A stretch of DNA of 64,000 nucleotides from Actinomyces oris (GCF_001553935.1 NZ_CP014232.1:2728001-2792000); one strand, 5' to 3'. Positions 7,810 through 16,350 are shown, counted from the stretch's first letter. Made by a program: numbers and translations. The notes: generated by a model not told the origin, from the sequence alone.

Positions 7810-7946
7810 GGTGTCACAAACGGCGACTTTTAAGACCACACCCGGCCCGACAACCACCGCACCCTGACACATATGCGCAGGCCAGAGCCCCACAGGCCCA
7901 GGCACGCCAGCCGACGAACAGCCTAAAAGTCGCCAACCGTGACACC
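7810..7946. repeat. 24-bp inverted repeat pair around an 89-bp spacer
   Basis: GGTGTCAC-aaac-GGCGACTTTTA at 7810-7832 recurs in inverse orientation at 7924-7946 as GGTGTCAC-ggtt-GGCGACTTTTA. The 8-bp and 11-bp blocks are identical and only the central four bases differ. It lies between convergent genes, so it could be a two-way transcription stop, a small non-autonomous mobile element, or a pair of protein-binding sites. No open frame lies inside. Confidence 0.75.
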
Positions 7947-7978
7947 GAGGGCGCACGGCACACCGACACCACCCCCAC

Positions 7979-9664
7979 TCAGTCCCGGATGGCGGCGCGC
8001 CGGGCACCTAGGGCCGCTGTCCCCATCGCCACCGATCCGACGAGCAAGCTGAGGACGACGATCATCAGCCAACGCTCGGGGAACTGGTGAGCGATACTCA
8101 TCCAGACCCAGGGGGCCAGCCGCCACAGCCAGGTGGCCGCCAAGACCTCGTTACCGCCGATGAGCAGCCCCATGATGACAAGGATGATGTTGAGGACGAT
8201 CGCCACGACGATCCGGGTGCTCAGAGCCACCGCCAGGCTGACGGCCGCGATCATGAAGGCAACGACCGGCATCACCATGAACCCGTAGACCGGGCCGGTC
8301 ACCGCCGGCAGGTTCGGGTCGGTGCGGGTCAACGTGTCGCCCAGGACCGTCATGCCCCAGGAGGCGCCCAGGACCGGGATGAGGAAGAACCCACTCAAGA
8401 CCGCAGCTGAGGTCAGGATGGCCCCGGCACCTCGGCGGGTGATGAGCGCACGCCAGGCAGGTTGGAGACGTCCCCACACCGTGATGCCGACGAGGGCTGC
8501 GGCAACCGGCACTCCCATGAGCTCGAGGAAGCTCTGCCCGTACCCGGGTGGGTACACGATGTGGAGGATCCCCAGGAAGGCGAGCAGCAGGACCGCCAGG
8601 ACCACCCACACGATCCAGGGCAGAACGCCGGCCATCGCCAGGACGGCACTGCGCGGCCCGGGAACACGGGCCATACGGGTGGTGGGCGTGGCTCCACGAA
8701 TCGGGATGCTTTGGGGTCGCGCGCCCGGGGCCTGCTCCAGTGACTGCACCGAGACGGTCTCCGACTGATCGTCAACGGCATCCCTTCCGCCAGGAAGCAG
8801 TCGGCTGAGCCGGGAAACCGACGACGCCGAGGCCCCAGCACCACCAGAAACCCCACAGAGCACGGCCAGTCCGACGCCGGCCAGGGTCAGGCCGATCGTC
8901 AGCAGGAACCCGGGCAGGAGCGGGTAGCCCCACACCGGCGAGTCTGCCTCAAGCAGCACGCTGCTGCCGTGAACACCCAGCAGAGGCAACGGGACCCTCG
9001 CCGTCCAGGCCCACGGGAGCATCCACCAGTCGCTCCGCTCGGCCTGGACCACGCCCGCCACGGACCAGACGAAGCCGAGGACAGGGGCGACCCCTACGGA
9101 AACAACTCGCAGCACGTGGAAGGCTGCCATGCCCCAGGCGCAGGCGCCGGTGACGACGATCCACATGTAGGTGGCGAACAGCAGGTACCGGTCCCAAGGA
9201 CCCCAGCCGTTGCCAACGATCAGGGCGTGCCCCACCACCGGGGCGACCAGCGCCACCTGGCAGGCCAACGCGGACAGGCTCAGGACCACGAGGCGGGCAC
9301 CCGCCACCCGGCGCGGCGCGACGGCGCGCCATGCCGTCCCACCCTGACGCCACCGCTGCTCACGCCACTGGGCCATCGCCCCGGTCAGCAGCCCCAGAGG
9401 CACGGCGAAGCCCCCGGCATACATGTGCATCCACGCCAGGGCATTGCCGTTCCACTGGAGCTCCGTGACCACTCCTGAGGAGATTGAGGCGTTCGCCAGG
9501 ATGATGGTGTGAACGGTGAAGATGAGAGTCGCCCCGATCACGCCCCAGGTGAAGGTGCGCCGACTGCGGGTGAACTCAGCGCGCACCAGGTCCCACAGGC
9601 CTACTCTCACCTTTGCCGTCCCCTGTGCCTTCACCCGGGTCTGCGGCTGCACAACGGTGCTCAT
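7979..9664 (-). CDS. ABC-2 type transporter permease, bacteriocin/lantibiotic immunity style
   Basis: This 561-residue polytopic membrane protein is probably the membrane part of an exporter powered by the adjoining ATPase. The N-terminal half (GLWDLVRAEFTRSRRTFTW, later AMAQWREQRWRQGG) resembles lantibiotic-immunity permeases. After a soluble linker around residues 280-335, a second group of membrane segments follows, so the chain may combine two permease halves that are separate genes in other systems. The ATG overlaps the ATPase stop by four bases (TCAT, 9661-9664), showing tight coupling. The two-component system just upstream in the same direction suggests inducible expression by a peptide or envelope stress. 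The substrate is unknown. Confidence 0.75.
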   Translation of the reverse strand: MSTVVQPQTRVKAQGTAKVRVGLWDLVRAEFTRSRRTFTWGVIGATLIFTVHTIILANASISSGVVTELQWNGNALAWMHMYAGGFAVPLGLLTGAMAQWREQRWRQGGTAWRAVAPRRVAGARLVVLSLSALACQVALVAPVVGHALIVGNGWGPWDRYLLFATYMWIVVTGACAWGMAAFHVLRVVSVGVAPVLGFVWSVAGVVQAERSDWWMLPWAWTARVPLPLLGVHGSSVLLEADSPVWGYPLLPGFLLTIGLTLAGVGLAVLCGVSGGAGASASSVSRLSRLLPGGRDAVDDQSETVSVQSLEQAPGARPQSIPIRGATPTTRMARVPGPRSAVLAMAGVLPWIVWVVLAVLLLAFLGILHIVYPPGYGQSFLELMGVPVAAALVGITVWGRLQPAWRALITRRGAGAILTSAAVLSGFFLIPVLGASWGMTVLGDTLTRTDPNLPAVTGPVYGFMVMPVVAFMIAAVSLAVALSTRIVVAIVLNIILVIMGLLIGGNEVLAATWLWRLAPWVWMSIAHQFPERWLMIVVLSLLVGSVAMGTAALGARRAAIRD

Positions 9665-10452
9665 GCGCGCACCTCCGTCCCGACAGGGCGTCCGCTTCCG
9701 GTGACTGCCGCCAGGAATGCCGCCTCCATGGCCCGTTCGTCGTCGGCGTCGGCGAAGTCGGCCAGCGGCCCCTCGTAGACGAGGCGCCCGGTCGCCAGAA
9801 CCCCGATGTCGTCACTCATGCGGGCGATCTCCCCGAGCTGGTGGCTGGAGACGACGACAGTGCGTCCCTCGTCAGCCAGGTTCCGCACGAGATCACGCAG
9901 CTCGATAATGCCCTGAGGATCCAGTCCGTTCTGGGGCTCGTCGAGGATGAGGACCTCCGGGTCGGTCAGAAGCGCCATAGCCAGAGACAGGCGCACCTTC
10001 ATGCCCGTGGAGAAGGAGCCAGCACGCTTCCTGCCGACTCCAGCCAGCCCGACACGCTCCAAGAGCGGGGCAATGGCCTGCGGCGAGGTACCGGTCAGAC
10101 GGCAGTGGACGAGCAGGTTGCGTCGCGCGGACAGCTGGGGAAAAAGGGCGGGGCCGTTAATGGAGGCCCCCACCTGGGCCAGGCTGCGACGGGAGAAGGG
10201 AGCACCCTGAATCTCCACACGCCCAGCGTCGGGTGTGAGCAGCCCCAGGGCGATGTTGAAGGCGGTCGACTTGCCCGCCCCGTTGAGACCGAGCAGCCCG
10301 TAGACACGGCCGGGATAGGCCGACAGGTCCAGATCGGTGAGGACCTTCTGGCGACCGAATGACTTGGAAATCCCGGCGAGCCTGAGACCGGGCGTCAGGC
10401 CGACGGCGTGGGCGGGGGAGGGGGGAAGTGATGATACTGCGGTGGCTGTCAT
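9661..10452 (-). CDS. ABC transporter ATPase (bacteriocin/multidrug type)
   Basis: This cytoplasmic ATPase energises the permease encoded directly downstream. The 263 residues contain Walker A GLNGAGKST (about 54-62), a signature-like FSTGMKVRLSLAMAL segment (variant of LSGGQ), Walker B VLILDEP, the D-loop GLDP and the switch SSHQ. The family resemblance is to BcrA/NatA-type ATPases of peptide antibiotic and lantibiotic self-protection systems. The 23-residue N-terminal extension is Pro/Ala-rich. The Shine-Dalgarno is weak. A 98-base gap with a hairpin separates it from the response regulator gene, so it may have its own promoter controlled by that regulator. Confidence 0.85.
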   Translation of the reverse strand: MTATAVSSLPPSPAHAVGLTPGLRLAGISKSFGRQKVLTDLDLSAYPGRVYGLLGLNGAGKSTAFNIALGLLTPDAGRVEIQGAPFSRRSLAQVGASINGPALFPQLSARRNLLVHCRLTGTSPQAIAPLLERVGLAGVGRKRAGSFSTGMKVRLSLAMALLTDPEVLILDEPQNGLDPQGIIELRDLVRNLADEGRTVVVSSHQLGEIARMSDDIGVLATGRLVYEGPLADFADADDERAMEAAFLAAVTGSGRPVGTEVRA

Positions 10453-10530
10453 GGTTCCATGCTCGTGCGCACCAGTACCTCAACGGATCCCCACCAGGGA
10501 TACAGTCCGCATCCGCTCCCACACTCCCGT

Positions 10531-10548
10531 CTCCTCCCTGAGGAGGAG
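10531..10548 (-). terminator. Hairpin just downstream of the response regulator gene
   Basis: CTCCTCC (10531-10537) pairs perfectly with GGAGGAG (10542-10548) around a four-base loop, immediately after the regulator stop codon and before the ABC genes. It could end or attenuate transcription between the two-component genes and the exporter genes. No T-run follows. Confidence 0.4.
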
Positions 10549-10550
10549 AG

Positions 10551-11306
10551 CTACCGCGGCTGGACGAGTCCCGTGGTCAGGGCGTAAATGACGAGCTCGA
10601 CCCGGTTGTGGCAGCCCGTCTTACCCAGGATCGTCTTGACATGGGACTTGACCGTCGACTCGGCGACATGGAGCCGCTCACCGATACTGGCGTTACTCAA
10701 CCCCTGGCACACCAACGCGAGTACGGCGTCCTCCCGAACAGTAAGAGCCTCGTAGGGACCCGACGGCGCCCCCACAACGGGCACAGCCCCATCGATCGGT
10801 GCCGACCGGGAGGCCGACGACGGCGGGGCACCAGGTCCGGTACCTGCATCAAGATGCGCCAGAACGGTTCCGGTGACGGCCGGATCCAGCCAGGACCCTC
10901 CGCCGGCGACGACGCGGATCGCCTCCAGCAGTGTCGCCGGCTCGGCGTCCTTGAGGAGGAAGCCGTGGGCGCCGGCACCCAGCGAGGCCAGGACGAGCTC
11001 CTCATCATCGAAGGTGGTCAGGACCAGAACCCGCAACGAGGCAGTGGCCGGTGCGGCACGCAGCTCGCGAATGGCACTGACCCCGTCCAGGACCGGCATC
11101 CGCAGATCCATGAGCACAAGGTCGGCCCCTGCGTGGAGACCGGTGGCTCGAGCGGTCAAACCCTCCACGGCCTGACGCCCGTTGACGGCCTCCAGAACCA
11201 CCTCCATGTCGGGCTGTGCAGCCACGAGAGCACTGAAGGCACTGACCAGCAGCGGCTGATCGTCGACAACAGCCACCCTGATAACACCGGTCGTCCTGGT
11301 CGTCAT
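10551..11306 (-). CDS. Two-component response regulator, NarL/LuxR family
   Basis: This DNA-binding regulator is phosphorylated by the histidine kinase encoded directly upstream. The receiver domain occupies about residues 8-135, with acidic pair Asp15-Asp16, phospho-acceptor Asp67 (LVLMDLRMP), Thr in VLVLTTFDDE and Lys in FLLKDAE. A low-complexity linker of about 50 residues leads to a LuxR-type helix-turn-helix (LTVREDAVLALVCQGLSNASIGERLHV, about 188-214, then STVKSHV). Its ATG overlaps the kinase stop by four bases. The likely target is the ABC exporter 98 bases downstream, a common arrangement for antibiotic-sensing modules; this is inferred from position only. Confidence 0.9.
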   Translation of the reverse strand: MTTRTTGVIRVAVVDDQPLLVSAFSALVAAQPDMEVVLEAVNGRQAVEGLTARATGLHAGADLVLMDLRMPVLDGVSAIRELRAAPATASLRVLVLTTFDDEELVLASLGAGAHGFLLKDAEPATLLEAIRVVAGGGSWLDPAVTGTVLAHLDAGTGPGAPPSSASRSAPIDGAVPVVGAPSGPYEALTVREDAVLALVCQGLSNASIGERLHVAESTVKSHVKTILGKTGCHNRVELVIYALTTGLVQPR

Positions 11307-12691
11307 CTGCAGTCTCCTGATTCTGTCTCGCCGGCCGTCATGGCGCTCGCGGGCAGCTCGAGCGGCGCCACCGGGAAGTCGACATCAATGGTGAAGAAGC
11401 TGTGGTCCCCGTTGTTGTGGACGCCGTGGGTCATGGTTCCGCCCACGAGCCTGAGCCGCTCCTCGAGGCCGACGAGTCCGCTGCCACCGAAGGGGGAGTG
11501 CTCTGCGACGTCGGGCACCGGGTTGGCGACGTGAAGGTGGCAGGAGTCCTGCGACAGTGTCAGGCTCAGCTCGATCTGGCCGGTTCCGTGCCTGACGGCA
11601 TTGGTGAGGGTCTCTCCTACCAGACGCACGAGGGTGAGGCGTTGTATCGCAGACCACGCCGAGTTGCACCGCTCCAGGACCTCCGGTTCGGGAAGCACGG
11701 CGCTGATCCGGCTCCCCGAACTGCGAGTGGTCTCGATGAGGGCCGGGATGGTCCGCAGGTCCGCCAGGGGAGTGATCTCGCCGGCGTCGGAGCGCAGCAC
11801 GGAGACGAGCTGGCGCACGGAGGCCAGGGAGGCATCGGCCGTGTCACGCACCGTGGTCAGGGTGCTGCGCAGCCGTTCCTCGCCTCCCAGGGCCAGGCCG
11901 GTGGCGGCCTGCACCTTGATCGTGGTGAGGCTGTGGCCCACCAGGTCGTGGAGCTCTCGGGCCAGGCTGAGGCGCTCGGCCGCAACCGCCTGGGCCGCGG
12001 CGATGCCAACGTCGAGGGCCTGGCTCTCGGCGATCCGGCGCCGGGAGGAGGCCAGCAGGTAGGTGAGTACCACGGCACCGACGAAGACCAGGCTGGAGAG
12101 TGCTCTGACCAGGAGGATGGTTCCGTCCCAGCCGGAGCCTGTCGTCGGGTCGGCGTCTGATTCGTAGGGCGGGGTGTAGGAGGCGAGGGTAACGGGGTTG
12201 ACCAGGGCGCCGGCCAGAGCCAGCAGGAGTGCCGCCGTGCCCCAGCGCCGGTCGGGCTCCCAGCGGGTGACGGTGTAGAGACTGGTGATGGCCGTGGCGA
12301 TGATCGGGTTGAGGCCGAGGTTGACGGGAGAGAGGACCACGAGGATCGCGTAGGCCGCCAGCAGGGCGTAGGTCGCGATGAAGGAGACACGCAGGAGACG
12401 CAACCGTCCGAACTGCGTCAGCGCCAGCGCCAGACACAGGGCGAAGTCCGCAACATAGATGGCATAGCCGCCGAAGCGCAGGATGAAGGTGACCGACTCC
12501 AGTGCGAAGGCGAGGAAGACGATCCCCAGGGCGAGATCCACGACCGGGATCGAGTAGTGTGCCCAGCGACCTCCTCGTCCCGGCACCATGCGGTGACGGG
12601 CCTGCCAGTCGTAGGCCGCTGACAGACTCGCTGTCGTCGGCAGCACCGCGCTGCGGGCCGTCGCGCCCGGTTGGCCGTCTCGATCAGCCAT
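11303..12691 (-). CDS. Sensor histidine kinase, HisKA_3 type
   Basis: This membrane sensor kinase phosphorylates the adjoining regulator. I chose the ATG at 12691 (MADRDGQ) because GAGGGA lies upstream and it overlaps the DUF3866 stop by eight bases; an upstream in-frame start at 12769 would lie inside that gene. The 462 or so residues comprise about six hydrophobic segments, a dimerisation helix with the phospho-acceptor His in LARELHDLVGHSL, and a HATPase domain with N-box TLTNAVRHG and G-box GGSGLVGLEERL. There is no large extracellular loop, so the signal is probably sensed in or at the membrane, as for intramembrane-sensing kinases tied to cell-wall antibiotics. The stimulus is unknown. 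Confidence 0.88.
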   Translation of the reverse strand: MADRDGQPGATARSAVLPTTASLSAAYDWQARHRMVPGRGGRWAHYSIPVVDLALGIVFLAFALESVTFILRFGGYAIYVADFALCLALALTQFGRLRLLRVSFIATYALLAAYAILVVLSPVNLGLNPIIATAITSLYTVTRWEPDRRWGTAALLLALAGALVNPVTLASYTPPYESDADPTTGSGWDGTILLVRALSSLVFVGAVVLTYLLASSRRRIAESQALDVGIAAAQAVAAERLSLARELHDLVGHSLTTIKVQAATGLALGGEERLRSTLTTVRDTADASLASVRQLVSVLRSDAGEITPLADLRTIPALIETTRSSGSRISAVLPEPEVLERCNSAWSAIQRLTLVRLVGETLTNAVRHGTGQIELSLTLSQDSCHLHVANPVPDVAEHSPFGGSGLVGLEERLRLVGGTMTHGVHNNGDHSFFTIDVDFPVAPLELPASAMTAGETESGDCR

Positions 12692-13856
12692 GCGCTGTTC
12701 CCTCGTCCAGGACCCGCCGTGCGTGGCGACCGGCCGCCGCTGCGGCGATGAAAGCGGCCGCGTCCTCATCCAAACCTCGTCGCATGGTGGACAGCCTCAC
12801 CCCGGTCTGCGCCTCCACCTCCCGCAGCAGCTCCAGGAGCCCGTCGGTGGGAACCTCGACGAGTCGGTGCTGCCCGGCGCCCGGCCGGGGCGCGCACAAG
12901 GCCTCGGCCTCCTGACGCACCTGTGCCCCCAGTGGCCCCTCCAGGTCGGGGACGACGACGTCGGCCCCCACCAGTGCGACTCGCCCGTAAGCCGTCATCG
13001 AGTGGTGGGACACGCCCCGGTGGCGGGCGCGGGCATCGGCGTCAGAGACACGCAGGCAGGCCACCGGGTGTCCGCCCAGCGTGGCGACGGCGTTGATTGC
13101 GTCCCCGCAGGCCACCCCGGAGAAGCCCCAGGGCGTCTCGGTGCCCAGATTGCCGGGCCCCTGGATGACGACGGCGGCATCGGCGTGCAGGACGTGCCGG
13201 GCCGCCAGGAGCGCGTTGTGAACGCTGACCGCCTCAATGTCACCGCCCCAGGCCTGCCCGGCCGTGATGGTCCCGGTCAGCCACCCGGCCAGGCTCAGGG
13301 CGGCAACGACACGCGAGTAGGCCAAGGGCAAGGCCCCGCCGTCGGTCATGATGTAGGCGACTCGTGGCTGCTCCTGGCCGTCGGGGAAGCGCAGCCCGGC
13401 GAGCACCGCCGGCAGACTCGAGTGCAGGTCGGCCACCACCACCGGCATCCCCTCCAGATGGAGGCTGCCGATCGGCTGGGACAGCAGGCCGTGGTGGGCC
13501 GTGCCCTGCTCGTCAACGCCGGTGACCATCACCTGGTCCGGCATGTAGCGGGCCTTGACGAGGTGCCCCTCGCGCGGAGGATCGGGGGGCAGGACGTCGA
13601 GGCGAGAGCTGACCATGGCGTGCCCACCCGTGCCCAGGGCACGGTCGAGGGCCGAGACCTCCAGCCTCACCCGCTCCCCAGAGTCGGGCAGCCCAGTGAG
13701 GGCCTCGTAGGCGACCGCACGGACCCGCTGGCCGGGCAGCAGGCCGTCCGCACCATTTGGGGCCCCGACGATCTCCACGTCCAGCTCGACGCAGGATCGC
13801 CCCACGGGTCCCCATGCCGTCCTGGTCCCGGTCACTACGCCGTCGCGCCACATCAT
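12684..13856 (-). CDS. DUF3866 family protein, unknown function
   Basis: This 390-residue protein fits the DUF3866 family, which is common in Actinobacteria near the pafB-pafC-tat region; its biochemical role is not established. Visible features are Gly-rich, soluble, nucleotide- or small-molecule-binding-like stretches: VAYIMTDGGALPLAYS, VVIQGPGNLGTETPWGFSG and RHRGVSHHSMTAYG. No signal peptide or membrane span is seen. Two tandem ATG codons (13856, 13853) begin the gene. TAGTCT lies six bases upstream with no Shine-Dalgarno, so the transcript is probably leaderless. It overlaps the kinase gene by eight bases, and its promoter faces that of pafB. Confidence 0.8.
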   Translation of the reverse strand: MMWRDGVVTGTRTAWGPVGRSCVELDVEIVGAPNGADGLLPGQRVRAVAYEALTGLPDSGERVRLEVSALDRALGTGGHAMVSSRLDVLPPDPPREGHLVKARYMPDQVMVTGVDEQGTAHHGLLSQPIGSLHLEGMPVVVADLHSSLPAVLAGLRFPDGQEQPRVAYIMTDGGALPLAYSRVVAALSLAGWLTGTITAGQAWGGDIEAVSVHNALLAARHVLHADAAVVIQGPGNLGTETPWGFSGVACGDAINAVATLGGHPVACLRVSDADARARHRGVSHHSMTAYGRVALVGADVVVPDLEGPLGAQVRQEAEALCAPRPGAGQHRLVEVPTDGLLELLREVEAQTGVRLSTMRRGLDEDAAAFIAAAAAGRHARRVLDEGTAHG

Positions 13857-13862
13857 GGCGGC

Positions 13863-13868
13863 AGACTA
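13863..13868 (-). promoter_or_regulatory. -10 element of a probable leaderless DUF3866 promoter
   Basis: TAGTCT on the minus strand is six bases from the ATG at 13856 with no ribosome-binding site between. It sits back to back with the pafB -10 element; only about 42 bases separate the two. Confidence 0.5.
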
Positions 13869-13910
13869 TCCGGGCGCGCGCGCCACCAGCCGCAGGCCAC
13901 CGGATTCTCC

Positions 13911-13916
13911 TAGGCT
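13911..13916 (+). promoter_or_regulatory. -10 element of a probable leaderless pafB promoter
   Basis: TAGGCT lies eight bases before the GTG at 13925 and no Shine-Dalgarno is present. Confidence 0.5.
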
Positions 13917-13924
13917 GGGGCACC

Positions 13925-14962
13925 GTGAGCCAGCCGACCCGTAGCACCGAGGAGCGCCTGGTGAGCCTTCTGCTCACCTTGCGCAACACCACCACCGGTC
14001 TCAGTGCCGAGGAGCTCGTGGCCAGTGTGCCGGGATACGGCTTGGCGGACCCCTCCACGAATCCGCTCTCGGCTCGCCGCAAGTTCGAGCGGGACAAGGA
14101 CACGCTGCGCGAGCTCGGTATCGAGGTGACCACCACCGGACGCCCCGAGGAGCCCCGGTACCGGATCATCGAGGAGGACTACACCCTGCCCGCGCTCCAC
14201 CTGAGCGCCGAGCAGGCCACCTGCCTGAGCCTGGCCGCATCCGCCTGGCGCGACGGCGATCTTCCCGCCACTGCCCGGAGGGCCCTGACCAAGCTGCGCG
14301 CCGTCAGCGAGGGACCGACCGGGGGCAGCCCCACCAGCCTGCCGGTCCTCACCGCGGACCTGTCCGGTGAGGAGATCCCCGAGGAGCTCATCACCGCGGT
14401 CGACGAGCGCCGCCTGGTCACCTTCGACTACGTCTCAGCCCGCTCGGGCAGCACCCGGGCCCGCACTGTCGAGCCGCACCACCTGCTCCTGGCCGAGGGC
14501 GCCTGGTACCTCGACGCCGTCGAGCCGGCAGGCGCCCACAGCCCAGACGCCAGCAGGCAACCGGAGGAAGCGGAAGGAACCGCCGTCGGGCTGCTGACCT
14601 TCCGACTGGCTCGCATCACTGGCTCAGTCACCGTTCACGGAAACCCCGGAGCCTTCACCCGGCTTCCCGCCAAGGCGCCCAGCCGCCAGCGCGCACTGCT
14701 CGCCGCCCTGCCGGGGCGGGCTCTAGGACTGCGCCTGGCCGGGGCCCACCTCGATCCGGTTCAGGCCTCTGCGGCCGACCTGCCGGCGCACCTGGAAGGC
14801 CGTGATCTCATCGCCGTCGAGTACGAGGATCCCTTCTCCTTCGCCGGAACCGTGGCAGCACTTGGCGACGCGGTCGTCGTCCTCGCCCCCGAGTCCTTGC
14901 GCCAGGCGGTTCTGTCCCACCTGCACGGCGCCGCCGGGCTTGCGGCACCGGAAGGGGAGTGA
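13925..14962 (+). CDS. pafB: WYL-domain transcription regulator PafB
   Basis: With PafC, this protein is expected to activate the RecA/LexA-independent DNA damage response known from mycobacteria. The GTG at 13925 is chosen because TAGGCT is eight bases upstream and the upstream extension overlaps the divergent gene. The 345 residues show an N-terminal winged helix (TEERLVSLLLTLRNTTTGLSAEELVA; Arg/Lys-rich KFERDKDTLRELGIEV about 57-72). A WYL domain follows, with the segments LVTFDYVSA, RTVEPHHLLLAEGAWYLDAV and FRLARITG. It overlaps pafC at the stop codon. No pafA, pup, dop or mpa gene is beside it, unlike the mycobacterial locus, so only the regulatory pair is kept here. Confidence 0.9.
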   Translation: MSQPTRSTEERLVSLLLTLRNTTTGLSAEELVASVPGYGLADPSTNPLSARRKFERDKDTLRELGIEVTTTGRPEEPRYRIIEEDYTLPALHLSAEQATCLSLAASAWRDGDLPATARRALTKLRAVSEGPTGGSPTSLPVLTADLSGEEIPEELITAVDERRLVTFDYVSARSGSTRARTVEPHHLLLAEGAWYLDAVEPAGAHSPDASRQPEEAEGTAVGLLTFRLARITGSVTVHGNPGAFTRLPAKAPSRQRALLAALPGRALGLRLAGAHLDPVQASAADLPAHLEGRDLIAVEYEDPFSFAGTVAALGDAVVVLAPESLRQAVLSHLHGAAGLAAPEGE

Positions 14963-14964
14963 CG

Positions 14965-15981
14965 ATGGCGCGCGTATCCGCCTCCGACCAGCTCACGCGA
15001 CTGCTGGCCCTGCCCGCCTGGGTCGCGGAGCACCCCGGCGTGACCGTCACGGAGGCCGCCAAGCACTTCGGCGTCACCCCGGCCGTCATTGAGCGCGACA
15101 TCAACACGCTGTGGGTCTCCGGCTTGCCCGGAGGCATGCACGGGGACCTCGTGGACTTCGACGCCGCGGACTTCGAGGCCGGGCGCCTGCGCCTGTCCGA
15201 ACCACTGGGGCTGGACCGCCCGGTTCGCCTCACCCGGCAGGAGGCGATCTCTCTGCTCATGGCACTCAGGGTGCTCGCCGATCTCTTGGCCGACGACGAC
15301 GCCTCCGCACCCGTCATCGCCTCCACCCAGCAGGCGGTGACCGCCCTGCTCAGCTCAGGCGCCTCCACCGAGGACTCCGACGCCCGCGTCGATCCGGGAA
15401 CCGTCACCACCACGGGCCCAGGCCCCGTACACGCCGGACGCTCCAGCCATGCGTCCCGGATCCTGGCCACGGTGCGCTCCGCCCTGCAGAACAGACGGCG
15501 CCTCCACCTGGTCTATGTCTCCGCCACCGACACCCCCTCGGAGCGAGACGTCGATCCCATCACCCTGGAAAGTGATGGATCACATATGACGCTGGTGGGC
15601 TGGTGCCTCAGTGCCCAGGCCCAACGCAGCTTCCGCCTGGACCGGATCACCTCGGCTGAGGCGCTTGACACCCCGGCCGTGCGGCATCGCTCCTCACGCA
15701 GAAGGAACCAGCCCGAGGCCGACCACTCCGCGAGCGACAGACCTCGCGCCACGCTGGTTCTCCAACCCACGGGCCGCTGGCTCGCCGAGCAGGTCCCGTA
15801 CCTCTCGCAGGAGGAGACCGCGGACGGATGCCTCAGGGTCGTCGTCGAGGGACGCGACCGCGCCTGGCTCATCGGCCTGGTCCTCTCAGCGGGTCGCCAT
15901 CTCGTGGCGGTGGAGCCCCCGGACCTCGCCCAGGAGGCGGCAGCATCCGCCAAACAGGCTCTGACCTCATACGACTGCTGA
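14965..15981 (+). CDS. pafC: WYL-domain transcription regulator PafC
   Basis: This is the partner of PafB in the heteromeric DNA-damage regulator. The ATG at 14965 (MARVSASDQ) has GGGGAG six bases upstream; the GTG at 14959 overlapping the pafB stop is an alternative. Of 338 residues, the N-terminus holds a winged helix (VTVTEAAKHFGVTPAVIERDINTLW), followed by a WYL domain visible as LHLVYVSATD and LVGWCLSAQAQRSFRLDRI. The C-terminal extension matches other PafC proteins. It is probably co-transcribed with pafB and may read through into tatA 112 bases later. The ligand, proposed to be single-stranded nucleic acid in the family, is not visible from sequence. Confidence 0.9.
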   Translation: MARVSASDQLTRLLALPAWVAEHPGVTVTEAAKHFGVTPAVIERDINTLWVSGLPGGMHGDLVDFDAADFEAGRLRLSEPLGLDRPVRLTRQEAISLLMALRVLADLLADDDASAPVIASTQQAVTALLSSGASTEDSDARVDPGTVTTTGPGPVHAGRSSHASRILATVRSALQNRRRLHLVYVSATDTPSERDVDPITLESDGSHMTLVGWCLSAQAQRSFRLDRITSAEALDTPAVRHRSSRRRNQPEADHSASDRPRATLVLQPTGRWLAEQVPYLSQEETADGCLRVVVEGRDRAWLIGLVLSAGRHLVAVEPPDLAQEAAASAKQALTSYDC

Positions 15982-16092
15982 GCCCTGCCCCGTCCGCCTT
16001 GGGGAGAACCATCAGGACCCTCGTTCTGAGGCGCCCGCCCGGGAGGCTACACTCAGCCCGTATCGATAGCCCCTACCACAAGGAGCAGCACC

Positions 16093-16350
16093 GTGAAGTT
16101 CACTCCGACACACATTGTCGTCCTGCTTGTCCTCGTCCTGCTTGTCTTCGGCTCCAGCAAGCTGCCCGACATCGCCCGCAGCGTGGGCCAGTCCATGAAG
16201 GTCTTCAAGAAGGAGGTCAAGGAGCTGCGCGACGACGACTCCAAGGACCCCCAGGCTCAGATTCAGCAGCCGCAGGAGGGCACCTACTACACCGAGCCCA
16301 CCCAGTCCGGCCAGACCGCTCAGAGCGCCGAGGGCTCATCCCAGAAGTGA
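16093..16350 (+). CDS. tatA: Sec-independent protein translocase TatA
   Basis: TatA forms the pore-like part of the twin-arginine pathway that exports folded proteins. The 85 residues follow the standard plan: a short N-terminal transmembrane helix (about 7-22), the hinge FGSSKLPDIARSVGQSMK, an amphipathic helix, then a Gln/Ser/Glu-rich acidic tail. The GTG start has AAGGAG eight bases upstream. Directly followed by tatC, it forms a core Tat pair; a tatB gene is not in the window. Possible local clients include the RR-containing RibY lipoprotein. Confidence 0.95.
   Translation: MKFTPTHIVVLLVLVLLVFGSSKLPDIARSVGQSMKVFKKEVKELRDDDSKDPQAQIQQPQEGTYYTEPTQSGQTAQSAEGSSQK

Noticed and set aside
12690-13913. 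A 407-codon open frame opposite the DUF3866 gene
   Set aside because: Antisense shadow with no motif; the minus-strand gene has family resemblance and a promoter.
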